Source of the DNA: Pyrinomonadaceae bacterium
Lineage (GTDB): Bacteria > Acidobacteriota > Blastocatellia > Pyrinomonadales > Pyrinomonadaceae
Direction of reading: 5' to 3'
NCBI GenBank assembly: GCA_014534425.1
Contig: JACVRN010000004.1
Location: 1-64,000, forward strand
DNA: 64,000 nucleotides
The first letter of the stretch is position 1. Each line of letters begins with the position of its first letter. The notes under the pieces were generated by a model that was given only the letters and a program-made list of their open reading frames with translations, was not told the DNA's origin and did no database searches. Positions 8,781 through 17,566 of this stretch are shown piece by piece. Position numbers and translations under genes: made by a program.

Positions 8781-8822
8781 ACGTTACAAGGAGTCAGCCC
8801 TGTGTGTTGTGCTGTGTAACGT
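8781..8822. promoter_or_regulatory. inverted repeat ACGTTACA/TGTAACGT in the divergent intergenic region
   Basis: Positions 8781-8788 and 8815-8822 form an exact 8-bp inverted repeat with a 26-bp spacer, between the divergent metacaspase and coiled-coil genes. A further TGTAAC occurs at about 8848. TGTAAC resembles -35 elements of some ECF sigma factors, and an ECF gene lies at 13000. Each half-site points toward one of the divergent genes. Both the operator and the promoter reading are inferences from sequence alone. Confidence 0.4.
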
Positions 8823-8937
8823 TTTTTCAAGAAGCGGTCATAGGTGATGTAACCGCAGAAATCTTTTAGACAACGAGGGCGCGTCCGAAGCTGTCCGCTT
8901 GGTCAACGCGCCAATCCATCATCCGAGGAGAAACATC

Positions 8938-10476
8938 ATGCGTTCGCCTAATCAACCGCTTCAACACCTCGCATACGTTCCCAACTTTAGAGCCTTCACG
9001 CGCTCCTTCTGCCTGAAGTTTCCGGCGCTGCTCCTGAGCCTTGGGCTGCTGCTTGGGCCTCTGGTTGCCGTGCGTCCAGTGATGGCGCAAGACCTTGAGA
9101 CAAGAAAGGCAGAGGCCGAGACCATCAAGGCAGAGGCAGAGGCGCGCAAGGCCGCTATAGAAGCACAGCAGGCCGAGTTCGACGCCAAGTTTCCCAAGGC
9201 CACCTCTACCCCGCTCGCTGGCACGACTACGACTAATGATGCGGCGTTCATAGAGGAAATCATACAGGGAAACAAAGCCGTGAGAGCCACCGCGACGCAG
9301 ATAGCCGAGGACATGTACCGGGACGGCACCCTGAACAGGATGCAGGTGCTGGTGGTGCAGAACCCCGCGAGCATTAACCTGCTGACGAGCTACGTCGCTG
9401 GCCTAAAGCGCATAGAACTGCTTCAGAGGGCCTACGACCAGTTGATTAAGGAAGAGACCTACGCGCTCAAACAGAATCCGCCCTATCCGGTGGACACGCC
9501 CACGGCCAGGCAAACGGGAAGCGCACGCAGAAGCTTCGCCAACGTGCTAGGCGCAGCGACCAGCACCGTAGGCTCGTTCGTAGACTTTCTCTCCTTCTTC
9601 AGAACCAACGTGGACATCCGGGGCGAGACCTTCGGGGTCAACGAGGATGTCTTCGTGGACGCGCTTTTCGACGCGATTACCACTAGGTACGGCGGGCGCG
9701 TTCGACTCTATTATCCGACCGACGTTCCCCCGAACCTTGGCGACCCGGCGAATTCCGAAATCCTCAGGCAGATTCAGGTTCTCTACGAGAAGAAGGATTT
9801 GGCGGAGGACAAGGAGCAGGAGATTAAAGAGGTCGTGGCCCTCAAGCGCGAGCAGATAGAAGGGCTGAATCAACTCATAGCCGAGGCGAAAAGGGCTATT
9901 GATGATGCTAACAAACCGCCTGCGGATTCAGACGAGGTGCAGGCGTCGAACGGCAGCCGTGTACGTGGACGCCGCGCAGACCGTGGGACGTTCAACCGCC
10001 AATCAGTCCGAAGCGCGCCTGCTCCTGCCGCAAACGGGTTGGAGCAAAAGATAGCGGAGTATAAAAAACAGATATGGATACTGGAGCAGGAAATCAGCAG
10101 GCTCAATCGCGGGGCGCTTTACCTGCCGGGCACCAACACGCAGTTCACGAACCTTATCAAAGACCTGCTCGCCGTTGACGAGAAGAGCGGTATCAGCCTT
10201 ATCACAGGCTACATTCAGACCGAGGGGCTGAAGGACGCCATGAGCAGCGACGATAGCTACTGGCTGACGCTCGAAGTCGTTAAAGCGGGCGGCAACCGCA
10301 AGGTGCAGTCGAACCTTATCTGGGACGTGTTCAGGGGCGGCGCAAAGATAACGCACAGTGGCGGAGCGGTCGTTCACTTCAACGTCTACGACAAGAAGGG
10401 CAGGTCTGTGTTCTCCGGCATACGCTCCAGCTATCTGCCCTACAGAAGCCCCAAGAAGATTACTGGCGCGTACTAG
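8938..10476 (+). CDS. secreted coiled-coil protein of unknown function
   Basis: The ATG at 8938 has GGAGAA seven bases upstream; a TTG at 8899 is a weaker alternative. The protein has 512 residues. It has a long N-region and a hydrophobic signal segment (about 29-45) with probable cleavage after VMA at residue 50. An alanine/glutamate coiled coil (AEAETIKAEAEARKAAIEAQ) follows. A second coiled coil lies around 285-330 and a third around 365-390. The C-terminal 80 residues look like a beta-rich domain. I recognise no family. It heads the plus-strand half of the protease island, opposite the metacaspase, and is followed by a strong hairpin. Confidence 0.75.
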   Translation: MRSPNQPLQHLAYVPNFRAFTRSFCLKFPALLLSLGLLLGPLVAVRPVMAQDLETRKAEAETIKAEAEARKAAIEAQQAEFDAKFPKATSTPLAGTTTTNDAAFIEEIIQGNKAVRATATQIAEDMYRDGTLNRMQVLVVQNPASINLLTSYVAGLKRIELLQRAYDQLIKEETYALKQNPPYPVDTPTARQTGSARRSFANVLGAATSTVGSFVDFLSFFRTNVDIRGETFGVNEDVFVDALFDAITTRYGGRVRLYYPTDVPPNLGDPANSEILRQIQVLYEKKDLAEDKEQEIKEVVALKREQIEGLNQLIAEAKRAIDDANKPPADSDEVQASNGSRVRGRRADRGTFNRQSVRSAPAPAANGLEQKIAEYKKQIWILEQEISRLNRGALYLPGTNTQFTNLIKDLLAVDEKSGISLITGYIQTEGLKDAMSSDDSYWLTLEVVKAGGNRKVQSNLIWDVFRGGAKITHSGGAVVHFNVYDKKGRSVFSGIRSSYLPYRSPKKITGAY

Positions 10477-10559
10477 GGCCGAAGCTTTCAGCTAGAGACC
10501 TTTGACATTCACCCCACGGGCCTTCCCTCACAGGCTCAGCTTACCCCTAGGCTGGATGA

Positions 10560-10602
10560 CCGCACGGAGGGCCAAGCCCACTTACCCTGGCCTTCCGTGC
10601 GG
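10560..10602 (+). terminator. 15-bp hairpin after the coiled-coil gene
   Basis: 10560-10574 pairs with 10588-10602 (15 bp, one G-U) around a 13-nt loop. It is followed by a GC-rich stretch rather than a T-tract, so termination may be partial. It separates the coiled-coil gene from the trypsin-like protease gene. Confidence 0.5.
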
Positions 10603-10667
10603 CCCCTTCCTACGGCTCTTTTAAACTATTGATGTGGGCTTATCGCCCCACGGAAGGAGATTTCAAG

Positions 10668-11600
10668 ATGAGTGCGAATGGAAAGTGCGGTTGCAGAGGC
10701 CGCGCGGAGAATGAAGCCTTTGACGCGAAGCTCGCGTACCAGAGGCTGGCGAAAAAATTTACAGAGTTGACCGGCGTAGTGACCACCTACATGTCGCAGG
10801 CTGGCCTGGAGCGCGACGCGCGAGCGCGCAACGCCGAACGCATGGCTAGAGTTCTGGAGCGAATCGTCGGCGGCACGCCCGTCGAGCAGGGCGACTTTCC
10901 AGAGTGCTGCGTCATAGGCCAGCGATTCTCTAACGGTACTTTTAACTGGTTCTGCACGGGCGTGCTGGTGCATCCGCGCGTCGTCCTGACAGCCGCGCAC
11001 TGTCACAGCGAGCCTCAGAATCAAATCAATATCGTAGTCGCCCTCAACGCAGAAGATATTGACAACCTGGGGAACGCCGAGATTGTGCGCGCCAAGCGCG
11101 TAAGGATTCATCCGAACTTTCTCTCGACCGGCTTCAATGACATTGGCGTCATCATCCTGGCGAATAGCGCTTCCACACCCCCTGTCCGAATCGCCAGGAC
11201 GAGTGAACTCGCCCACGCTCAAAGCACGCGGCTCGTGGGCTTCGGCAACGACGACATCTTCAGCACGCGCGGCTTCGGCCTTAAGCGCGAGGTGGAAGTC
11301 CCCATCACAAACCTGCGCCGCGATGACGACGATGACCTCGACGATGCGGAAGGCGAACTCGGCTTTGAGTCCGACCTTGAGTTCACGGCGGGCGGCAACG
11401 GCTTCGACTCCTGCAACGGCGATAGCGGCGGCCCTGCCTACATCCTCACGGGCAACGGTCGCAAAGTCGCAGGGCTTACCTCGCGCCCTTTCACGACCTT
11501 CACGAACCCCTGCGGCGAGGGCGGCATCTACACACGCATTGACGTGAACATGGACTTCGTGCAGCAGGTTGCGTCCTCCGCCGATATAGTTTTACCCTGA
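10668..11600 (+). CDS. trypsin-like serine protease zymogen (S1)
   Basis: AAGGAG eight bases upstream fixes the ATG at 10668; an ATG at 10629 has no such site. The 310-residue protein has a 65-residue propeptide and then R-IVGG (IVGG at 66-69), the classical activation cleavage. The triad is TAAHC (His111), NDIGVIIL (Asp158) and GDSGGP (Ser253). Asp247, six residues before the catalytic Ser, corresponds to trypsin Asp189 and predicts cleavage after Arg/Lys. Cys96-Cys112 and Cys249-Cys282 match conserved disulfides. An acidic DDDDDLDD loop lies near 220. No signal peptide is visible, which is odd for a disulfide-type protease. The serpin gene is next. Confidence 0.92.
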   Translation: MSANGKCGCRGRAENEAFDAKLAYQRLAKKFTELTGVVTTYMSQAGLERDARARNAERMARVLERIVGGTPVEQGDFPECCVIGQRFSNGTFNWFCTGVLVHPRVVLTAAHCHSEPQNQINIVVALNAEDIDNLGNAEIVRAKRVRIHPNFLSTGFNDIGVIILANSASTPPVRIARTSELAHAQSTRLVGFGNDDIFSTRGFGLKREVEVPITNLRRDDDDDLDDAEGELGFESDLEFTAGGNGFDSCNGDSGGPAYILTGNGRKVAGLTSRPFTTFTNPCGEGGIYTRIDVNMDFVQQVASSADIVLP

Positions 11601-11616
11601 CCGAGTCGCTGACCCT

Positions 11617-11648
11617 GAAGTGGCGGCAAGATAATTTGTCGCCACTTC
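11617..11648 (+). terminator. hairpin between protease and serpin genes
   Basis: 11617-11629 pairs with 11636-11648 (13 bp including one G-U) around a 6-nt loop. No T-tract follows. It could be an attenuator or an mRNA-stabilising stem that sets the ratio of protease to inhibitor. Confidence 0.45.
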
Positions 11649-11679
11649 TAAAGCTTCGCGCGCTCCCTGTTCCTTTCCT

Positions 11680-12807
11680 ATGACAGGCTCAAACCACACT
11701 GATGAGTCCCAGGCTCGCGCCCTCGCCGCGAGTTTCAACGACTTCGGTTTTCGTCTCTTCGCGCAGGTCTCCGGGGAAGACAAAGAGTCGAACGTCCTGC
11801 TCTCTCCTTTCGGCGCAGCAGCCGCGCTCTCGCTTCTTTATCTGGGTGCAGAAGGAAAGACGAAAATGGCGCTCGACGAAACGCTTGCGCTCAAGGGCCT
11901 GGACGCAAGCGTGTTGGCGCGAACCTATGACGGCTTGCGTGAGACGTTGACGGAGCCGCAGGGCAGTTCCCCGCTCTCTATCTACAACTCGCTCTGGACG
12001 CGCATTGGCCTCACGCTTCGCCCGGACTTCGTTCAACTCGTCAACTCTTACTTTAAAGCGAAGGTCGAGAGCCTGGACTTCGCAACGCCTGCCGCCGCGC
12101 AAGCCGTCAACGATTGGGTTAAAGGCGCAACCAACGGGAAGATTGCTAGGCTCCTGGAGCGTGACGAGTTGAGCGCCGACACCATCCTGCTTCTGCTGAG
12201 CGTAGTCCATTTCAAGGGCGTGTGGCAGAGGCCGTTCGATGCGTCTAAAACTGCGGAAGGCACGTTCAAGCTCGCGGACGGCAACACCAGGCCCGTGCAG
12301 ATGATGTCGCAGTCCGGCTCGTACCTGTACTGCGAGGCCGAAGATTTCCGCGCCGTAGAGTTGCCCTACGCCGACGCGAAGATGAGCATGTTAATCTTCC
12401 TGGCCGCAGGCGATTGCTTCGTCGAAAGCCTGAATGTGAAGAGATGGGAAGAGTGGCTGTCGCGGTTCAGTGGCGCTGGCGGCGAGGTGCGTCTGCCGCG
12501 TCTCAATCTAAGCTACGAGGTGAAGCTCAAGGGCGCGCTGCAAGCCTTGGGCGCGGCGGAAATCTTTCGCCCCGGCGCGGATTTCCGAAACCTCAGCGAC
12601 GCGCAGGGCTTTGTGACAGACATCAAGCAGCAGGCCACGGTCGAAGTTACAGAGGAAGGCACGGAGGCGGCTGCCGCGACATCCGTAGAAATGGGACGTT
12701 CCTTGCAGCGCAGGTTCAGCTTCATAGCCGACCGCCCCTTCTTCTGGTTCATCAAAGATAACCGCACAGGCTCTATTCTCTTTATAGGAAAGGTCACGTC
12801 GCCTTAG
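11680..12807 (+). CDS. inhibitory serpin
   Basis: A full-length serpin of 375 residues. Serpins trap serine or cysteine proteases by inserting a cleaved reactive-centre loop into beta-sheet A. Family landmarks are NVLLSPFGAAAALSLLYLGA, NDWVKGATNGKI, LLLLSVVHFKGVW, RPVQMM and the C-terminal DRPFFWFI. The hinge EEGTEAAAAT has the small residues needed for an inhibitory serpin. The loop then reads MGRSL, with Arg340-Ser341 the likely scissile bond, suited to a trypsin-like target. No signal peptide is seen, as for the neighbouring protease. The ATG at 11680 has no obvious Shine-Dalgarno, so translation may depend on the upstream gene. Confidence 0.93.
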   Translation: MTGSNHTDESQARALAASFNDFGFRLFAQVSGEDKESNVLLSPFGAAAALSLLYLGAEGKTKMALDETLALKGLDASVLARTYDGLRETLTEPQGSSPLSIYNSLWTRIGLTLRPDFVQLVNSYFKAKVESLDFATPAAAQAVNDWVKGATNGKIARLLERDELSADTILLLLSVVHFKGVWQRPFDASKTAEGTFKLADGNTRPVQMMSQSGSYLYCEAEDFRAVELPYADAKMSMLIFLAAGDCFVESLNVKRWEEWLSRFSGAGGEVRLPRLNLSYEVKLKGALQALGAAEIFRPGADFRNLSDAQGFVTDIKQQATVEVTEEGTEAAAATSVEMGRSLQRRFSFIADRPFFWFIKDNRTGSILFIGKVTSP

Positions 12808-12841
12808 AACACCTGATAAAACCTCTGGCGTCATGATGTCT

Positions 12842-12913
12842 GTAGGGGCAGGGACAAGCCCTGCCCGTGTGTTTGCGTAAATGAGCGGGCAGAGGACTCG
12901 TCCCTGCCCCTAC
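12842..12913. repeat. long inverted copy of the GTAGGGGCAGGGAC repeat
   Basis: GTAGGGGCAGGGAC at 12842-12855 is exactly inverted at 12900-12913, with a second nested pair (CCTGCCCG / CGGGCAG) inside. The same sequence recurs at 40831 and 57408, and a variant at 18563. It is likely a dispersed hairpin repeat, here also serving as a terminator after the serpin gene. Confidence 0.75.
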
Positions 12914-12999
12914 TGTTTTGTTAGCCTCCGAGCCAGCGTTAAAGCTTCCTGATTTATGGAAGACTGCCGAGCGCTCGTCGCATAACCTGTCTTAGAAAC

Positions 13000-13686
13000 G
13001 TGACGGAAAAAACCCTTGCTATGATGAAACAGCTTGAGATATTGTCACCGGGTAGTTCTAGTAGATTCCTTCGTGTTGTAGTCCCAGATCACACCGTTAT
13101 TCTTTGGAACACCTTCGGTATGGGGAAAGAAGTCGCTATTAGTCAGGAGTCTTTCGAGGCACTATTAGCCTGGCTAGACCCATGCCGTGACGTCGCAGGC
13201 CAAAAGTACGAGAACATACGCAAAGGGTTGATTAAGTTTTTCATCGCGCGCGGCTGCTCGGACGCAGAGCATCTGGCCGACCTGACCATCAATCGAGTCA
13301 TAAACAAGCTGCCCGAAATCCGAACCGGATACGTCGGCGAGCCTGCGAAATACTTTCACGGCGTCGCACGGAAAGTAGTCCTTGAGGACAGGCGCAGAAA
13401 AGAGATCGCCGCCGAAGCGCCCGCCGCCGTCGTTCCCGTCAGTCAAGAAACTTACACGAGCATTGAGTACGACTGCCTGAACAAGTGCCTGGGCAAGTTA
13501 GCGATGGAGCAGCGCGAGTTGGTGCTCGATTACTACGGGCACGACAAGCGTCTCAAGATAAGCAGCCATAAACAGTTGAGTGAAGAGACGGGCCTTTCTG
13601 CTACGGCCCTGCGTGTGAAGGTTCACCGCATCAGGGTCAACCTGCAAAAGTGCGTGAACGAGTGCGTGCGGAATTACTCGCTGTAA
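13000..13686 (+). CDS. ECF-type RNA polymerase sigma factor
   Basis: A 228-residue protein starting at a GTG; an ATG at 13021 is an alternative. Residues about 50-125 resemble sigma region 2 (SFEALLAWLDP, IRKGLIKFFIARGC, ADLTINRVINKL), including KYFHGVARKVVLEDRRRKE. Residues about 160-220 form region 4 (KLAMEQRELVLDYYGHDKRL, HKQLSEETGLSATALRVKVH), the helix-turn-helix that reads -35 elements. The first 45 residues are an unusual extension. The next gene, 60 nt downstream, has an anti-sigma-like N-terminus and a membrane segment, which is a typical cognate arrangement. Confidence 0.82.
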   Translation: MTEKTLAMMKQLEILSPGSSSRFLRVVVPDHTVILWNTFGMGKEVAISQESFEALLAWLDPCRDVAGQKYENIRKGLIKFFIARGCSDAEHLADLTINRVINKLPEIRTGYVGEPAKYFHGVARKVVLEDRRRKEIAAEAPAAVVPVSQETYTSIEYDCLNKCLGKLAMEQRELVLDYYGHDKRLKISSHKQLSEETGLSATALRVKVHRIRVNLQKCVNECVRNYSL

Positions 13687-13746
13687 CAACCCGCGCCTAT
13701 AAAAGCATATTTTAAGAGCGACCATTTTTTACGGGGATAAGAGACT

Positions 13747-16700
13747 TTGACCATTCATCGGGAAGACCAGGACAGGCTCAAGAAATACCTTCTCGGCGAG
13801 TTGGCAGAGGCGGACGAGGAGCAGGTAGAACTGCGTCTGCTTGTCGACCCTGAATTTTCCGAAGAGTTCGAGATGATCGAAGACGAGCTAATAGAGCAGT
13901 ACGTTAAAGGCGAGACTTCGGCGGAAGAGCGGGAGCGTCTCGAAGAGCGCTTCTTCGAATCTCCTGAGCGAAGGCGCAAGCTACGGTTCGCGCTTGCCAT
14001 GAAGGACATCAGCGCGGGAAAGCCCTCGGAGGAAAAACCGAAAGTCGTCCCTCTGCAAAGCAGTAGGGTTGTGCGCCCTCGCTTCGGATTCTCACAGACT
14101 TATCTAAGGGTCGCGGCAACCATTCTCATCACGCTCGGCCTGGGGTTCGGTCTCTGGATGCTGCTGTCGAAGCCTTCGGACGTAGACGAAGGCACAGAGG
14201 CGCTCAAGCAGGCGTACAGGAACCAGCGATTGATAGAGCCGCGCGTCACGGCCTTCGGCTACGCGCCGTTCATAGTGACGCGCGGGCAGGAGAAGTCAAA
14301 CGTTGATGAAGAGTCAAAGGAGCGCGCAACGAGGCTGCTGCTCGACGCAGTGAAAGAGCATCCAGACTCAAAATCTTATCACGCTCTGGGACGCTCCTAC
14401 CTGGCCGCAGGTCAACTGGACAAGGCCGTAGAGTATTTCGATAAAGCGCTCGGACAGGATCGGAATAACGCAGAGGCACAGAGCGACATGGGAGCGGCGC
14501 TGCTCGAATTGGGAAGACAGGCGAAGCTACGCAACGACGAGTCGGAAGCCTTCTCGCTCAACACGCGCGCACTGGAGCATATAGACAGAGCGTTGCAGCT
14601 TAACCCCAACCTGACCGAAGCTCTCTTTAACAGGGCGCTCTGCCTTCAGAACATAATGTCGCGGGAGCAGGCCAGAGAAGCCTGGCAGAACTACCTCAAG
14701 CATGATTCTCAATCGATGTGGGCCGATGAGGCGCGACGAAAGCTTCAGGAGCTTTCAGGACAGAGCGCAACGCCACAATCTCCTTCACAACTCCTGGGCG
14801 ACTTTCTCAACGCCGCGCGCAATCGCAACGACGAGCAGGCATGGAAGATACTGAGCCAGAACCGCGAGGTCATCACGGGCAGAATGATTCCCGCGCAGCT
14901 TGCACGCGCCTACGTTCAGGACTCAATCGACGGGCGCAAGGAAAGCGCTGCGGAGAGCCTGCGCGGCTTTCTCTTCGCCGGACAGTTGGACGCGCAGCGC
15001 GGCGGCGACCCGTACACCAATGAATTGGCCTCTTACTACGCCGCGTCTTCGGATAAACAGTTGCGCGTGCTGGCTGATGCTTTAGAAGAGATGCGCGCGG
15101 GCTTTGAATTGTGCCTCGGCACTAAATACGAGGAGGCGGAGCGGCGCTTCAAAGCAGCGCGCGAGAATTTCGAGAAGGCGGGCGATGCCTGGGAGGCGCG
15201 GCTTGCGGACTACTGGATAGCCTATTGCCTGACGCAGTATCCGCGCATCAACGAGAGCAACGCGCTGCTGCGCTCGGTCGCAGAATTCTGCGCGAGTCAC
15301 GGTTATAAATGGCTGCGGGCGCAGGCGCTCTACTGGCTCGCCATCAACCACGCGAGCGTCAGCGAATACTCCGACGCCATTGAATACCACAGGCAATCGC
15401 TCGCGCTTGCCGAGTCGCTCTCGGACACTTACCAGATGCAGAAGGCTCTGTCCGGGCTTGGCAGCCAGTACGAGAATTTGCAGCAGCCTAGACTCTCCAT
15501 AGAGTACTACTACAGAAGCATCTCGCTCGCATCGCAGACCAGCGCGTCGCCACGGCAGACATTCAGGAACTTCTTACAGGCGGCTTCGGCACTCTTCACC
15601 TTCAAGCGTTACGCTGCCGCCGCCGCTTTCGCCAACGAAGCGCTCCGTCTACAGACCACTGAAGCCGGAGACCCAACGCTGCTCTACCTGTGCCACTTCA
15701 ACCTGGCGCAAATCTACAGCAAGCTGCGGCGCTTTGATGAAGCGCGCGAGCATGTGAACCTTGGGCTACAGGTCGCAGGCTCCGTGCAGGAAACAAGCGC
15801 ACGCCAGAAGATTACGGCCATAGCGCTTCTGAAACAGGCGAACATCTGGCGCGAGGCCGGAGATTGCGTGCAGGCCGTCAACGATTACGGTCAGGTAATC
15901 TCTCTCTATGACCGTATGGAGTTCGGCCTCTATCGCTACGCGGCGTACAAGGGCAGGCTGCTGTGCGAGCGCACACTGGACGACAGGGAAGGAATGCAGC
16001 GAGACATCCCTGCCCTGCTGCAACTCTTCGAGGAGTCACGCAAACAGATACGCGAGGAGCAGAACCGCAACAGCTTCTTTGACGCGGAGCAGGACGCCTA
16101 CGACATAGCCGTCGAGTATGAGGCGGGAAAGCAGAACTATTCGGAGGCGGTTAACTACGCCGAGAGGGCACGCGCGCGTTCTCTCGCGGACGCGCTCAAC
16201 TCAGGCACGCGCGTTCAGACGACTGCGTCCGGGCCTGAGCTAATCTTATTGAAAGCCTCCGCGACGCAGGACGTTGAGAGCGTGCGGCGGAGCCTGCCGC
16301 CGGAGCTTCACGTGCTGATGTACACGGTGCTTCCTCAGAAGCTTCTCATCTGGAGCATCTCGCGCGAACACTTCTCCGTCCACGAAAAGAGAATCGGCGC
16401 GGAGGCGCTTGAGGCGGACGTTCGCGCTTACCTCGCATCGTTAGTGCCGGGCCGCACTGCGACCGACTTGGGAGCCAGGCTTTACGACACGCTTCTAGGA
16501 GAAGCCGTCACGACGATTAAGCCGGAGAAGAAGCTCTGCATCATCCCGGACAAATTTCTTTACCTGCTGCCCTTCGCCGCGCTGGTTTCGCCGCAGAGCG
16601 GCAAGTATCTGGTCGAAGAGCGTGCGCTCGTTTACGCGCCGAGCATGAACGTGCTGTCGGCCTGCACGGAGAACGCGCGCAGCAAGGGTCAGGGCGGACA

Positions 16701-17340
16701 AGGCCCCGTCTTGAGCATAGGAAATCCGGCCTTTGACCGCCGCGCGCACACAGACCTGCTGCCGCTCGAAGCCGCAGAAAGGGAGGCGCGCGAGGTGGCG
16801 AAGCTCTACACGCCTTCGACTCCTTTGATCGGGCGAGACGCAGATAAGGAGAGCATTCTGCGGGCCATGCAATCGGCGGAGGTGGTTCATTTCGCGGGCC
16901 ATTACGTGGTAGACGATTACTCTCCGCTTTTATCGAAGATGCTGCTGGCCCAGAGCAGCGCGCCCGGCAACGAGAATCAAAGCCCAGACCTTTCGCTCTA
17001 TGAAATCTTCGCGCGACAGTTCGAGCGCATGAAGCTGATTGTGCTGTCGGCCTGTCGCACTGGACTGGACAGGCAGTACGACGGCGAAGGAGCCGTGGGA
17101 CTTTCGCGCGCCTTCATAGCCGCAGGCGTGCCCTTGGTCGTAGCCAGCCAGTGGCCTGTTGACTCCCAGGCGACTGCAAATCTGATGATTAGCTTTCACC
17201 GCTACAGGCGCTCCGGCATGAGCACGATTGACGCACTGAGCAATGCCCAGGCAGACATGCTGCGCGGCGCGGATAAAGCTTACGCATCACCCTACTACTG
17301 GGCCGCTTTCCTCTGCGTCGGCGGCTATGCTGAGTTTTAA
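13747..17340 (+). CDS. membrane-anchored anti-sigma-like TPR-CHAT protease
   Basis: 1197 residues from a TTG at 13747; no ATG fits and GGGGATAAG lies upstream. Residues 1-90 resemble the cytoplasmic segment of acidobacterial anti-sigma proteins (RLKKYLLGELAEADEEQVEL), without a zinc-binding HxxxCxxC. A transmembrane helix spans about 121-140. TPR units follow from about 205 (SYHALGRSYLAAGQLDKAVE) through about 830. The C-terminal third is a CHAT domain, a caspase-like cysteine peptidase, with HFAGHY (His about 1052) and VLSACRTG (Cys about 1103). It could hold the adjacent sigma factor until a TPR-sensed signal triggers proteolysis (inference). Confidence 0.85.
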   Translation: MTIHREDQDRLKKYLLGELAEADEEQVELRLLVDPEFSEEFEMIEDELIEQYVKGETSAEERERLEERFFESPERRRKLRFALAMKDISAGKPSEEKPKVVPLQSSRVVRPRFGFSQTYLRVAATILITLGLGFGLWMLLSKPSDVDEGTEALKQAYRNQRLIEPRVTAFGYAPFIVTRGQEKSNVDEESKERATRLLLDAVKEHPDSKSYHALGRSYLAAGQLDKAVEYFDKALGQDRNNAEAQSDMGAALLELGRQAKLRNDESEAFSLNTRALEHIDRALQLNPNLTEALFNRALCLQNIMSREQAREAWQNYLKHDSQSMWADEARRKLQELSGQSATPQSPSQLLGDFLNAARNRNDEQAWKILSQNREVITGRMIPAQLARAYVQDSIDGRKESAAESLRGFLFAGQLDAQRGGDPYTNELASYYAASSDKQLRVLADALEEMRAGFELCLGTKYEEAERRFKAARENFEKAGDAWEARLADYWIAYCLTQYPRINESNALLRSVAEFCASHGYKWLRAQALYWLAINHASVSEYSDAIEYHRQSLALAESLSDTYQMQKALSGLGSQYENLQQPRLSIEYYYRSISLASQTSASPRQTFRNFLQAASALFTFKRYAAAAAFANEALRLQTTEAGDPTLLYLCHFNLAQIYSKLRRFDEAREHVNLGLQVAGSVQETSARQKITAIALLKQANIWREAGDCVQAVNDYGQVISLYDRMEFGLYRYAAYKGRLLCERTLDDREGMQRDIPALLQLFEESRKQIREEQNRNSFFDAEQDAYDIAVEYEAGKQNYSEAVNYAERARARSLADALNSGTRVQTTASGPELILLKASATQDVESVRRSLPPELHVLMYTVLPQKLLIWSISREHFSVHEKRIGAEALEADVRAYLASLVPGRTATDLGARLYDTLLGEAVTTIKPEKKLCIIPDKFLYLLPFAALVSPQSGKYLVEERALVYAPSMNVLSACTENARSKGQGGQGPVLSIGNPAFDRRAHTDLLPLEAAEREAREVAKLYTPSTPLIGRDADKESILRAMQSAEVVHFAGHYVVDDYSPLLSKMLLAQSSAPGNENQSPDLSLYEIFARQFERMKLIVLSACRTGLDRQYDGEGAVGLSRAFIAAGVPLVVASQWPVDSQATANLMISFHRYRRSGMSTIDALSNAQADMLRGADKAYASPYYWAAFLCVGGYAEF

Positions 17341-17566
17341 TTCAGTCAGAGAGTTTTTTTCCAACAGCCGTCTTGATGGCCGAAGCGAAGTAGAAGATGC
17401 CATCACGGCGCGACGAGCGTCATCCTTAGGCAGAGGAAGACGCCGTCACCTCGTCCAGAACGTGGCTGCCTTACTTTCACAATAATGAAGACGGACTCGC
17501 TCGTCCGTCTCTCACGCGGCTTGTCTAGCGCCGCCTCACTATCATTACCGAAAAGGAGAATAGCTT

